A DNA stretch of 64,000 nt, taken from positions 1,398,358 to 1,462,357 of the forward strand of contig CM043959.1 in assembly GCA_014529385.2 (NCBI GenBank), given 5' to 3'. Positions 33,123 to 43,225 of the stretch are shown here, one piece after another. Position 1 is the first letter of the stretch; each line of letters starts with the position of its first letter. Below the pieces are notes generated by a model. That model saw nothing but the letters and a program-made list of their open reading frames with translations. It did no database searches and was not told the DNA's origin. This stretch comes from Adiantum capillus-veneris (taxonomy: Eukaryota; Streptophyta; Polypodiopsida; Polypodiales; Pteridaceae). Both the position numbers and the translations under genes were made by a program.

Positions 33123-33990
33123 GTAAATAATCACAATTATTTACTTCTAGTTCAAAATTGATCAAGCTTGGTACCAGAGACTCTATGCATGTGTACAAAC
33201 AACTCTTGTTAAGGAAGATAGAATTTGGATCACAAAATTGACCAAAACAAGGGCAAAAACTAGAGTGTGTACTGACGTTCGGGAACTTGAGTGTAAATTG
33301 GAGAAAATTTTGTTCAAACTCAATGAAACTTGATTCATAGGCTTATATTGATGTGATAGACATGTGTACATGCTCAGTTGACCAAAAAGATGCAAAATTT
33401 TACAAGAAGTAAACAATCACAACTATTTACATGTGCCCAATTTTTCAACTTTTTTTACCAAGTCAGCATACCACTTGCCCACAAATCAAATATGGTAAGA
33501 TTTGGATCATTGGATTGAAAATTGTGACCAAATTTGCAAAGTCAGACTGTAGATACAAAATTGATGAGCATTTGAACAAAAAATTGTCCAAACTTGATGA
33601 AACTTGGCTAGGGAGCTTAAGTTGAGGTCCTTAACAAATCTGTGTCAAGATTGGGACAAAAACTTGCAAAAAGTTAGTTTGAGTAAATAATCGCGATTAT
33701 TTACTTTTGCTACAAAAAATGATAATTTTGCACATTTGAGTATACCACAACATCAAGCATATCAAGTAGACCACACAAATCAATTTTGGTGAAATTTGGA
33801 TCACAAAAGTCAGACTTAAGCCAGATTCTCGAAAACTGAGTCTACGGATACAAAACAGTTGCTAAACTTGAACAAATTTTGTCCAAACTTGGTGAAATTT
33901 ATGCATGGATCTTAACAGGTTGTATACTTGGCAAATCAAGCCAAAAAGTGCAAAAAATTGAGAAAATTAAATAATCGCAATTATTTACTG
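33123..33990 (+). repeat. Leader repeat array with 22-bp palindromes
   Basis: Four diverged units start at 33123, 33409, 33683 and 33967 (spacing about 286, 274 and 284 bp). Each opens with a near-palindrome of the form GTAAATAATCG followed by its reverse complement; the 33683 copy is perfect over 22 bp. Inside each unit, strings such as ATTTGGATCA(C/T) and TTGTCCAAACTTG recur. A half-copy lies near 32998. The array sits between the candidate primer site and the first open frame of the Gypsy. Confidence 0.8.
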
Positions 33991-34398
33991 CTGCTACACA
34001 GAGACACCATTTTTTACTTTTGAACTTGTACAGTGTTAGACCAACATAATACAAGTACATCGAGCAATTTTAGGTTCAATCGGATTCAAATTGGTACATG
34101 TTCACTCAGTTTTTAGGTTGCAGATTAGTCCTTTGGAGTTTTGCAAAAGTAATAATTGAAAGTCTCAACTGCTAACTCACTTAGCTCAATTTGAAGTGAT
34201 ACACATAGACCATTCACAGTAGCTAACAAGAATTGTACAGTCTTTGTGAAAGAATAGCTAACTTGATTAAAACTACAGGAATCAAGTTGCAGACAAGGAA
34301 TCGACAACTCAACGGAAGTTGTACTCTAATCAAGTGGAAGAAATTGACAACAAGTCAATCCGACGGTAAGTACTCTATCTAGGGCTTCACAAGTCTAT

Positions 34399-35184
34399 AT
34401 GAACCTTAGATCTAGTCGTGTACTAGAAAACCAAGGTATATTTGGAGAAACCTTCAGTAGAGTATCCACCAAAGAAAGTGTCAATCAGGGCAATTCCTTG
34501 CACACTATCCTTGAGGAAGTCTCAGATACTTTTTCAGATTCAACATCTGAAATGTCTTCCTATTTGACTCACTCAGAAACCGGAACAACAGTGTGCTATA
34601 AGCACATACTCTCTTTTTATAAGACTAATCTCCATGGAGGTCAGGTTTACCTGGATCCTAACAAAGAATATGCTATTCACATTGATGACCATGGCATGGA
34701 GGTTGAAGAGAAGATCAGGGCAAACAAACAAGGAAAAATGTACATGGATAGAAACGAAACTCAATATTTACAAGTCGAAAACTCTGACGTGATAGACAAA
34801 AGGGGATTAGAATTAAATACCATAATTCCAGACATGGCAGCAAAAGAAGGACCACCAACTTTAGAATTTGAGGGATACGATCAAGTTGATTTGAAGCCTT
34901 TGAAACGGCTTAGTACGGATAATCCGAGGATCGGAGTCTATTGTTGGGAGGATAGAAACATAAAAGATCTCCTATGGACTTCACATGCCAAATCAGGACA
35001 ACTAACACCCATGAAGATCATCTATATCTTCAAGATCAAAGATAAGGGATCTGCAGATCTACCAGCCTACCTATTTAGAGATTGTTATAACAACAACTTT
35101 GTTATGATGACTCATGAGGAGGTAGAACAAACCAAATACCAGAGGTACTTCATAAGGGATTGGATATTGGGCCAAGGACCATAA
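34399..35184 (+). CDS. Unrecognised pre-gag ORF, 261 aa
   Basis: An intact frame from ATG 34399 (MNLRSSRVLE) to TAA. The N-terminal 60 residues are Ser/Thr-rich and acidic; the middle is charged (HIDDHGMEVEEKIRANKQG); the C-terminal third is more conserved-looking, with NPRIGVYCWEDRNIKDLLW, PMKIIYIFKIKDKG and RYFIRDWILGQGP. No signal peptide, membrane segment or known domain is apparent. It lies between the leader repeat array and gag, where some Gypsy lineages carry an accessory ORF. That it is open while gag and pol are broken is notable, though chance survival is possible. I cannot assign a function. Confidence 0.6.
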   Translation: MNLRSSRVLENQGIFGETFSRVSTKESVNQGNSLHTILEEVSDTFSDSTSEMSSYLTHSETGTTVCYKHILSFYKTNLHGGQVYLDPNKEYAIHIDDHGMEVEEKIRANKQGKMYMDRNETQYLQVENSDVIDKRGLELNTIIPDMAAKEGPPTLEFEGYDQVDLKPLKRLSTDNPRIGVYCWEDRNIKDLLWTSHAKSGQLTPMKIIYIFKIKDKGSADLPAYLFRDCYNNNFVMMTHEEVEQTKYQRYFIRDWILGQGP

Positions 35185-35392
35185 AATATTTCAAGAGATG
35201 AACATCGTGAGAGATCTTCTAAGAGTAATGTTAAGAAACCAAATCCACCACATCACAAAGGAAACCAAGTAAAACTAAGGCCAGTCCAAGGCTACATGAG
35301 TCACTATTTCCAACAGACTGGTTTGAAGGACTCGAAACGGGACCAAACCGGGAGTTGAACCAAATAGATGTGTCAGACCAGCTGATTTTTAG

Positions 35393-36697
35393 AAATGGAT
35401 CAGAAAATACAGTGGATCTGGGGATCCATACGATCACTTAGCAAGCTTTAAACAAGTGCTAAGAGCAGAACGCATATTTGATTTCCATACTCAATTCAAG
35501 GGATTTGGAATGACATTAGAAGGAAAAGCATTGACATGGTTCCAAAACATTCCACCAAGGTCAATCATGGACTTGAAAACATTAGCTCATGGGTTTGTAG
35601 TTTCTTGTTCCAAAACGGGGATCAAACACAAGACAGTAGCTCAAATCTACAGATTTAAACATAAACAAGGTGAGTTTGTTAGGGATTATGCAACTCAAAT
35701 GAAGCAATACATTGCAAGATGCCTAGAGCTAGAGATACCTGTAGAGGAAAGAATAGTATCATTGTTTCTAGAGCGATTGTTAAACAAAGAACTTCATGAT
35801 ATACTATATAGCAAGAAGCATACAACCCTAGAAGAGTGTGTGCCAGATGCTATTGACTTAGGAGACAATTGTGATATTTTTAATGAAGAAGATGTTCCTA
35901 AGGATAACCAAAACAAGAAAACAACATCCACCAAATCAGCACAAGTGGGAACGGCTGTTGCAGCACCGCTTTTAGCAATAGAAGACATGCTCAAAAGGAT
36001 GAATGACATGATGAATAACATGCAAAAATCACCTATGAGGGGACCAGGACAAGGGATACCTCAATAGGGACAACCAATTAGGCCACAAAAATGGTGTGCA
36101 ATTGAGGGTAAATGGACCAACCATGAGACCAATGAGTGCTATTACCGACCAAATTATGATGGGACTGTTCAATACGTACCTATGAGACCACAAGGACAAC
36201 CCATGTATAGATATCAGCCTAATAAGGCCCCAACTCAAAGACCATCGATGGGTATGGAAAGACCTCAACCCGTGTTGGGCCAACAACCTCCATATCCGAG
36301 ACATAATGCAGTGCCTGTAAAGTACATGCATCCAGAGGAAGTCATAGATGAACAAGTACCGGTGCATGTTACACCCTATGATGATCCTAGTCCATGTACA
36401 ATAATGGTAGAAGGAGATTGGTATAATTCACAATCACTACAAATGGAAGAACCTGTGACTTATACTACACCAGATCTCGCACTCATATACTATGTGGTTA
36501 ATCAAGGTGTTAGACCTCCCATGGTAAGACCCATGATTAAGCCCAGAACTGAAAACTGTCATAATTATGGTGCAAATGATCATTGGAAAAATGAATGCCC
36601 AGAGCCTAACAAGAACCTCAAGCCAATTGAAGCGTATTGCATACAATGTAGCAAAAAAGGAGGACACTTTCTTGAAGATTTTCCGGCAAAGCAGTAG
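35393..36697 (+). pseudogene. Gypsy gag (capsid and nucleocapsid)
   Basis: The retrotrans_gag domain opens upstream of the first start-like codon with SGSGDPYDHLASFKQV and continues with GMTLEGKALTWFQNIPP and KHKQGEFVRDYATQMKQY (about 35500-35720). After a single in-frame TAG at 36065 it resumes with KWCAIEGKWTNHETNECYY. Two zinc knuckles close it: CHNYGANDHWKNECP, in which the second Cys is Tyr, and CIQCSKKGGHFLEDF, in which spacing and last Cys are altered. The upstream border is a TAG at 35390, so the true start is lost or lies in another frame. Gag would form the virus-like particle. Confidence 0.82.
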
Positions 36698-37755
36698 TGA
36701 ACGTAGTCCAAGTGATACCTAGTAGCTCATCTGAGAGTGAACCGATTGTTTCAATCAAAGTAATCACCAGAGCCCAACCTAAGAAAAAGATACATAACTC
36801 CTCTGATAATTTAGAGAATACAAAACTTTCCTCTCAAAAGGCCAAACAAAGCAGAAGCAAAAGGTATGAGATGAGAAAACAGAAACAACAGGTAGGAGAA
36901 AGCAAACAAACTATTCCAGGAAATGGTGAAAGAAACTGAAAGTGAAATCAGAGAAACCACTGTGAAATCTGGAGGATCAATTTTTGTTGACAAAATTTTT
37001 GAGCCTATTAATGCAGCCTTGGAACTTATCAAGCGAGACTTAAAGCAGGCCAAAACATGGAAAACAAATGGAAAAACTATCCTTCTCTAGACATGGAAGC
37101 AGCTAAGCTTGAAGCTTATCAAAATTTGGTGAGAATCATGCAAGAGTTGTTAGAAAAACAGAAACCCAATCTCGAAAGTATGACAAAACCTGAGGAGCTT
37201 GTGGTAGGAACCAATAAGAAAAAATTTGAAGTGGTGGTAGAACCCCACCTTGAAACAAAAGAACCAGAACTTATAGTGCCTGACAACAAAGATGCCTTAG
37301 ATGGAATTCCATTTGTAGAAGGAAGACTAGCCAGGACACTTATGGAAAAAAGTTAGAGAGATTAATGACGGGAGCTTAACTCTGAAGTCATCTCCTATAG
37401 AGGAAGTTTGGTTAGACAATTTACCTCCTAATATGGGCATGGATGTACAATCCTTGTATGGGGATTGTGGATTTGAAGCTTCAGGAATGTCTAAACCATT
37501 GATCCTAGAAACATTACCCTCTTACTTGGGAGATAATGAATATGAATCCATAGTGTGTAAAACAACTCAGGTAAAAAGAGCGGAACAAACCTTAGAAGTA
37601 GACAACATCCATTCAATCATGTCTACATTCATCCAATACACTCTTACTTTAGGAGAATTGTTAAAAATTATACCATTTTTATGGAATGATTTACGAAAAA
37701 ACTCTAGAAAAGGTGGGAATAACAAGGCTAATCGCAAAAAAAAACTCTAGAAAAG
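36698..37755 (+). pseudogene. Gypsy gag-protease linker remnants
   Basis: Consecutive coding-like pieces in shifting frames: a Ser/Glu then Lys/Arg-rich segment (36697-36939), a piece with GGSIFVDKIFEPINAALELI (about 36950-37080), an acidic piece (37057-37356) and 37433-37750. No catalytic motif is present. They look like the poorly conserved spacer between nucleocapsid and protease, with several frameshifts. A direct repeat (AAAAACTCTAGAAAAGGTG) near 37697 and 37740 indicates slippage. Confidence 0.5.
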
Positions 37756-38559
37756 GTGAGAATAATAGGGCTAATCGCAAAAAAATTGGGAAAATTGAAA
37801 CACAAAATGGACAACAAAGAGATTAGACAGGTTCCAATGAACAAAGTCGGAGAATACTACGAAGGGGAAGAAGGAAACACGACCCTTCCGGTGCGATATA
37901 ATGATATAGAAACCATGACAATAATGGATAGTGGGGCATGCATAGCCATAGCCATGAAAGCAATATGGGAATCCTCGAGACAACCAGCCATTAGACAAAC
38001 TCAAATGAAATTGCAATTGTCTGGTGGACATATCAAAAAACCCTTAGGACTGCTTGAAAAAGTGATAGTTAATTCCTGTGGGATTGAATATCAACACACT
38101 TTTGCCATAGTAGACTTTGGAAAGAAACTCAATTACAAAATCATATTGGGAAGACCTTTCATGCGACAAGTACAACTTATCCAAGATTGGGGAAACAATT
38201 ATGTGTACTTGAAGCAAGTGGGATCAATAACAAGGGTTAATCTAAAAGATCACACTTATAGAGATGTCATGAAAATGCCCATACAAGAATTTGATTCAGT
38301 CTCCTCGGCTGAAACTAAGCTTCCATCTTGGTTGAACAAAGACACTCCTATTTGGATGTGCGAAGCTTTAGAAAATGGAAGCTTAAAACGAGAAGAATGT
38401 ATCTTAGAAAGGGATTGCACATATAAAATCTATGTACTTGAACCCTTTCCAAAGCATTTGTTAGAGCCATTTGAATGGAATAAAATTTTAACAACAATGG
38501 ATGTATGTGTAAACACGTCTATGTCTACTCAATTTTGCAATGAGAATGGCTATGCATAA
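37756..38559 (+). CDS. Gypsy aspartic protease segment
   Basis: An open 267-codon segment. The retropepsin core spans about residues 38-150: IETMTIMDSGACIAIAMKAIW, where DSG is the catalytic triad, then HTFAIVDFGKKLNYKIILGRPFM, the usual ILGR(P/D)F block. The remaining C-terminal part (SWLNKDTPIWMCEALENG) is a conserved spacer before the RT. It would process the polyprotein. The first codon is ATG, but upstream sequence is out of frame, so this is probably an internal pol piece. Confidence 0.8.
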   Translation: MRIIGLIAKKLGKLKHKMDNKEIRQVPMNKVGEYYEGEEGNTTLPVRYNDIETMTIMDSGACIAIAMKAIWESSRQPAIRQTQMKLQLSGGHIKKPLGLLEKVIVNSCGIEYQHTFAIVDFGKKLNYKIILGRPFMRQVQLIQDWGNNYVYLKQVGSITRVNLKDHTYRDVMKMPIQEFDSVSSAETKLPSWLNKDTPIWMCEALENGSLKREECILERDCTYKIYVLEPFPKHLLEPFEWNKILTTMDVCVNTSMSTQFCNENGYA

Positions 38560-38570
38560 TTCCCATATAA

Positions 38571-39173
38571 ATGATTTCAACCCTTCACATCAAAGACGAA
38601 AGTCCAGGATCCAAGGACTTAATGAAAGCTGAACAAGTCTTTTTAAACCTCTACTATGATGCAACAGATGAGTTAGAAGAACATTTAGATACCTCAAATG
38701 ATTCGGGGCCACAAAAAGAACATGTGAGAGCTAAACTACTCATGAAAGGAGGGGAGGAAAAGTTTTTTGATTTTCCAAACCAAAAACCGAGAAGACAGAA
38801 ATGGTATAGACGAAAAAGAGACACCAGAAATTTGAAAGCTAGACCTATGCCATCTGTCTCTAGTAGAACACAGTTCCTGATGCAGATAGATGCACATGAT
38901 TGTGTCAAGGACAAAATCACTGGTAGATGTCCTTTAAACCAAGAACATGAAATGACAAAAACATTCAAAAAAACGAGAAAAGAAACTCAAGCAGGACCTA
39001 AAAACCATTACAAGGGTTCAACCATGACACGAGTTGAACGGAAAAAGAAGTATCAAGAGTTAGAAAAAGGTCCAAAGGAGATATATACAATGAAAATCGA
39101 AACCACTAAAGAGGATGGTAAAGAAGTAATGAGTGTTCCATCCCATTACAAGAAAAATACTCTCCAAGATTAA
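38571..39173 (+). CDS. Gypsy protease-RT spacer ORF
   Basis: A 200-codon open, strongly basic stretch (RRQKWYRRKRDTRN, KKTRKETQAG, ERKKKYQELEKG) without a recognised domain. It lies between protease and RT on the same strand, so it is taken as a variable pol spacer. No function is assigned. Confidence 0.45.
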   Translation: MISTLHIKDESPGSKDLMKAEQVFLNLYYDATDELEEHLDTSNDSGPQKEHVRAKLLMKGGEEKFFDFPNQKPRRQKWYRRKRDTRNLKARPMPSVSSRTQFLMQIDAHDCVKDKITGRCPLNQEHEMTKTFKKTRKETQAGPKNHYKGSTMTRVERKKKYQELEKGPKEIYTMKIETTKEDGKEVMSVPSHYKKNTLQD

Positions 39174-39179
39174 AAAATC

Positions 39180-39959
39180 ATAGTCGAACAACATGTCAAG
39201 AAGCTACGAAAACAGGGTGAGTCCTATGAAGGACCAAAGAACGCAAAAAAGATAGATCTGGTCCAACCAAGAGAAGAGCGTAGACCTGCCTACATTGCAA
39301 ATGAAAAAGAAGAAGAGCTTTTGTTAAGCTTACTAAAAGAATACCGAGATATCTTTGCTTGGTCTTATAAGGATATCAAGAGTGTTGATCCAGAAATCTA
39401 TCAACATACCATACCCATGAGAGATGATGTGAAACCAAGTAGACAAAGGCCATATACATATAATGAAACATTTTTAAGAAAGATCAAAGAAGAGATTGAA
39501 AAGCTGAAGGAAGCCGAACTCATTTATGAAATTGAACACATAGATTGAGTTTCTCCAATTGTAGTAGTACCCAAGAAAAATGAAAAACTACAAGTGTGTA
39601 TCAATCTTAAGAAAGTGAATGCAACTACCATTAGAGACAAAGTTTCCTCCTCCAATCAGTGAGCATATTTTAGAACGAGTTGTAGGAAAAGAAGCTTATA
39701 AATTTTTAGATGGCTTTTTGGGATACAATCAACTTTTGGTTGACCCCAAGGATCAACATAAAACTACCTTTTGGTTGACCCCAAGGATCAACATAAAACT
39801 GCCTTTGCAACGGAATGGGGTATTTTTGCCTATCAGGTTATGCCTTTTGGGTTAACTAATGCTCCTGCTACTTTTCAAAGATTGATGGTCCATGCTTTTA
39901 AAGAATATCTTAGAAATTTCTTAGAAGTATATATGGATAAAGGCATTATCTATTAGCAA
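39180..39959 (+). pseudogene. Gypsy reverse transcriptase, broken
   Basis: Begins with ISLL-type text LLSLLKEYRDIFAWSYKDI and HTIPMRDDVKPSRQRPY, then an in-frame stop near 39546, SPIVVVPKKNEKLQVCINLK, ERVVGKEAYKFLDGFLGYNQ and AFATEWGIFAYQVMPFGLTN. A 35-bp tandem duplication (39734-39768 and 39769-39803, one mismatch) shifts the frame between the last two blocks. The active site reads VYMDK where FMDD/YMDD is expected. The thumb region that should follow is missing: within a few bases of 39956 the sequence jumps to the RNase H end, implying a large internal deletion. Confidence 0.82.
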
Positions 39960-40937
39960 AAAAAATTGTATTCTTTGTGGACCACCAAGCCTTATTGTAC
40001 TTGGTCAACAAGCCATGCAACACAGGAAGAATAGTGAGATGGTTCATCATTCTTCTAGAATTTGATTTCATTGTAGTTTTGAAAAAGGGTACCACCCATC
40101 AAAGAGTAGATCATTTGTCAAGGATTGTTTCAGGAGAACCACCCAAGGGAGTAGATGATGACCTACCAGATGCACATCTGTTCTCCGTTGAAATGATACC
40201 TCAATGGTTGAAAAACATAGTATCATTGATGATCATAGCTCAAGTGGATTCACATATAGCACTTCTTGTTATAGTCACATTAATTGAGCAATCAGCTATG
40301 TATCAATTACTAGCTAGAAGGTTGTACGAAAGAAATCAAGATGGAATATTGCTTTTATGCATTAATCCTGAGGAAAAAAAACCAATACCTAAGTCAAGCA
40401 CATATTACCATAGTAGGACTTCGCTTTGCGGAAGACCAAACTATGCGACGGATCTTGAGACTTGGAGTATTTTGGCCGACTATGAGGAGTGAAGTTCATT
40501 CTTTTGTGAAAAATTGGCCTCATTGTCAGAAACAAACACCCATACCTCATGTAACATTGTTCCAAATGTCGCATGTTCCTAGGTGGAGTAACTATCTAGT
40601 TACTTACTTATCGAGCCGAACATTCCCTGTGGATATGAGTAAACGCCGTCAAAGAGAAATTGAAACACAAGTAAGAGACTATGCTCTTATTGGAAACCAA
40701 TTGTATCGGAGAGGTAAGGATCAACATTTGTGTCTTTGTGTAAATGAAGACGAATATATTCCCATAATAGAACAAGCACATGTTGGATTAGATGGAGGTC
40801 ACTTTTCTAGTGAGACCACCATAGGAGCAATCTTAATGGCACGCATATGCTGGCCAACACTTTTTGCAGATACCAAGGAATATGTTATGTTTGAAGGTGT
40901 GATGCATGTCAACAAGCAAAAATGCCAACCCGTGTAG
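39960..40937 (+). pseudogene. Gypsy RNase H end and duplicated integrase zinc module
   Basis: Opens with the RNase H C-terminal text VDHQALLYLVNKPCNTGRI and QRVDHLSRI. Two related linker-plus-zinc modules follow. Module 1 (about 40300-40535) reads YQLLARRLYERNQDG...LCINPEE, then across a frameshift near 40380 AHITIVGLRFAEDQTMRRIL, WPTM and WPHCQK. Module 2 (about 40675-40935) reads YALIGNQLYRRGKDQ...LCVNEDE, EQAHVGLDGGHFSSETTI, WPTLF and a degraded Cys pair. The HHCC zinc domain of integrase is normally single, so the tandem arrangement is unusual. Confidence 0.75.
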
Positions 40938-41815
40938 ATAGCATGCCCTTGAGACCAATGATGGGGGCTAGAGCTTTCGCAAAATGGGGTATATATTTTG
41001 TTGGGCCAATACAGCCACCTGCTCATAGAACCCAAGATCAATATATCATTGTAGCTACAGACTATTTGACCAAGTGGGCCGAGGCTAAAGCAACTCAAAA
41101 GAATGATGCCAGAACCACCGCGGCATTCTTATATGAGTATGTGTTCACAAGATATGGACTGCCAATAAAAATTGTCAGTAATAAGGGAACTCATTTCCTC
41201 AATGAGGTAATCAAGTACCTACTTAATGAATTTATGGTCATCCATAACAAATCAGCTTCCTATCACCCACAAGCAAATGGACAGGCTGAGCATACGAATA
41301 AAATTCTTAGCTCGTTATTGACAAAAGTGGTTAGTTCAGGAAGGATAGATTGGGAAATGAATGTCCATGTTGCCCTATGGGCTTATCCAATTTCATTCAA
41401 AACAGGTTTAAATGCTACACCCTTTAACCTTGTTTATGGTGTTGATGTCATCCTGCCAATAGAATTTCTATTACCGACACTAAGGGTCGCTAAAGATCTT
41501 GAGTGGACAGGACATGAATTGTCAAAGAGACTTGAAGATTTAGAAAAGCTAGATAAGCAAAGGCTAACTACTGTAGCTCACATCTATACACAAAAGCGAA
41601 AACAAAAACAGTTTTTTGATTCCCATTTAATTACAAAATATTGAAAAAATGGGACTTAGTTTTAGTATATTCCCTTAAGCAACACATTTTCAAGTTTAAG
41701 AAAAAGAAAAACGGACCATTTATCATTGAAGATGTGTCTCCAAGTGGAGCAGTTAAGTTATCCACCCTCGATGGTGAACCAATGGCAAATGCAGTGTCAA
41801 CAGATTATGAATGGT
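40922..41815 (+). pseudogene. Gypsy integrase core and C-terminus
   Basis: Core text: GARAFAKWGIYFVGPIQPP, IIVATDYLTKWAEAKA (first catalytic Asp), IKIVSNKGTHFLNE, where the second catalytic Asp reads Asn, and SYHPQANGQAEHTNKIL with the glutamate. A stop at 41642 separates it from the next frame, which continues with the C-terminal WDLVLVYSLKQHIFKFK and IIEDVSPSGAVKLSTLDGEP. Loss of the second acidic residue predicts no strand transfer. No chromodomain is visible. Confidence 0.85.
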
Positions 41816-41820
41816 TTGGT

Positions 41821-42240
41821 GGAATGGACCTTCGCATCAAAGTACAACTCAACAATCATAGCACAAATGCATTGGTTGATACAGGAGCTCGAGTACATGC
41901 AGTCAATTATTCCACATACAAGAAAGAAACAAGTCAGTCATTGACAACAAGAATAGCGACTATCAAGGTAGACAACAAGAACCCAACACCAACATTGGGA
42001 GTAGTCAATTTAAATGTGATAGTACATGGATGTTCATGTCATCATCAATTTGTATGCTTGTCATATGAACACATGAATGAGACAATGATTCTTGGAATCC
42101 CATGGATGAGAACGTACAAGGAAGTACCAGATTGGGATGCCAACCAACTCAAACTATCACCTAAAGGCGGACAACTCATTGTTCCAAATGCATCAAGCAA
42201 AGAGGAATGGAAAGGAGATTACCAGGAGAGCAAACCATGA
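41821..42240 (+). CDS. Second retropepsin-like domain downstream of integrase
   Basis: In frame with the integrase C-terminus and open to TGA. It reads MDLRIKVQLNNHSTNALVDTGARVHAVN, with DTG at a typical retropepsin active site preceded by hydrophobic strand residues, then VVNLNVIVHGCSC and MILGIPWMRTYKEVPDWD, equivalent to the ILGxxW/F block of retroviral-type proteases. The protein therefore carries a protease fold after the integrase, in addition to the normal one before RT. It may come from a second element fused by recombination, or be a genuine lineage-specific 3' ORF. Confidence 0.6.
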   Translation, partial: GMDLRIKVQLNNHSTNALVDTGARVHAVNYSTYKKETSQSLTTRIATIKVDNKNPTPTLGVVNLNVIVHGCSCHHQFVCLSYEHMNETMILGIPWMRTYKEVPDWDANQLKLSPKGGQLIVPNASSKEEWKGDYQESKP

Positions 42241-42893
42241 AGCAATCAATCTTCTCCATCCTATCGACAAGCAAATTCTACAAGTAGCATGCAAGTAGTC
42301 AGGAAAATTTGGGTACCAAAAGTACAGCTTAAGGACAAGCCGATTCAAATCTGGGTGCCCAAAACATCACATACAGTATCAAAGACGGTTCCAAAGCGTA
42401 AAGCACAACGAGAAGCACCTTTGAGCAGGGAACCTAAAACAAAATAGACTTGGAACAAAAAGGAGCCCTTATCTCCTCCAAAGACTGTAAAACCAGTCAA
42501 GCAATGGAGAGTTAAGCCTCAAAAGACTCAACCACACCATTCTGCACAAATCAAACCAAGCTATCAATGGCAGGTGTAAAATCTCAACAACAGTCACTAG
42601 TGATAAGAACAGCTCATGAAATCAGCATACCAGAGCATCCTGATGGTACAATCAAGCAAAGAGCACACACGCTACAAGCCTTGCTCTTTGGACGACAGCA
42701 TCCGAAAACCTCGACATCGGAAACCCTTGAGTTAATTACTCAAGACCCAACTCTTGCACAACATAATGGTTTGAACTGCATTGATCTTCAAATCATGGTA
42801 GAGCCAACCACGGCTATGTATATACACGATTGTTCAACCCATGCACACAATCGTCCCGGAGTACGTCATCTAGGAGGGGTGGAAAGGAACTAA
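42241..42893 (+). pseudogene. Basic WVPK-repeat tail and small ORF
   Basis: Downstream of the second retropepsin-like domain the same frame, after its stop, carries RKIWVPKVQLKDKPIQIWVPK and a Pro/Lys-rich stretch (VPKRKAQREAP, PPKTVKPVKQW). A second frame, 42567-42893, is open for 108 codons without a recognised domain. It fills the space between integrase and polypurine tract, where some Gypsy elements carry env-like or antisense ORFs, but no membrane or signal segment is present. Confidence 0.4.
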
Positions 42894-42964
42894 GCAATTA
42901 AAGGCAATGTTTGAAGTAGGAGAAAAAAGTTTGATGTTAACGTGTGATTTTTTGCAAAATTACC

Positions 42965-43225
42965 TAATAATTCCCTTATAATTCATCAACAGGGGAAGCT
43001 ACTTGATAACATCTCTCTGACGAATGTAAATAGTGTATATACTGATAATTCTTAATAATTCCCTTATAATTCATCAACGGGGGAAGTTACTTGATAACAT
43101 CTCCCTGACGAATGTAAATAGTGTATATACTGATAGTGTATTACCTAATAATTCCCTTATAATTCATCAACAGGGGAAGTTACTTGATAACATCTCCCTG
43201 ACGAATGTAAATAGTGTATATACTG
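42965..43225 (+). repeat. Three tandem copies of a polypurine-tract module
   Basis: Units 42965-43044, 43053-43133 and 43146-43225, each about 80 bp and highly similar. Each runs from TAATAATTCCC through CATCAAC(A/G)GGGGAAG, a polypurine tract, TTGATAACATCTC and GTGTATATACTGA. The 3' LTR would be expected to begin just after a polypurine tract, perhaps at one of the TGATAACATC strings. Confidence 0.85.

Larger units (their letters stand above)
34399..43225 (+). mobile_element. Degenerate Gypsy (Ty3-type) element with extra ORFs
   Basis: Plus-strand order: unrecognised pre-gag ORF, gag with CCHC knuckles, aspartic protease, RT, truncated RNase H, integrase, a second retropepsin-like ORF, a basic tail and a polypurine-tract module. 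RT before integrase places it in Ty3/Gypsy. Gag and pol sequence style and a possible TGGCGCC-like primer site suggest a Tat/Athila-like lineage, but that is inference. Frameshifts, stops, a 35-bp duplication in RT, loss of the RT active-site aspartate and deletion of most of RNase H make it inactive. LTR borders could not be fixed. Confidence 0.85.

Noticed and set aside
38654-38968. 104-codon minus-strand frame
   Set aside because: It is antisense to the Gypsy protease-RT spacer and has no domain.
32531-43225. Defining exact LTR borders for the large Gypsy
   Set aside because: I compared the sequence before 32.53 kb with that after 43.0 kb by eye and could not match them, so no LTR pair is claimed.
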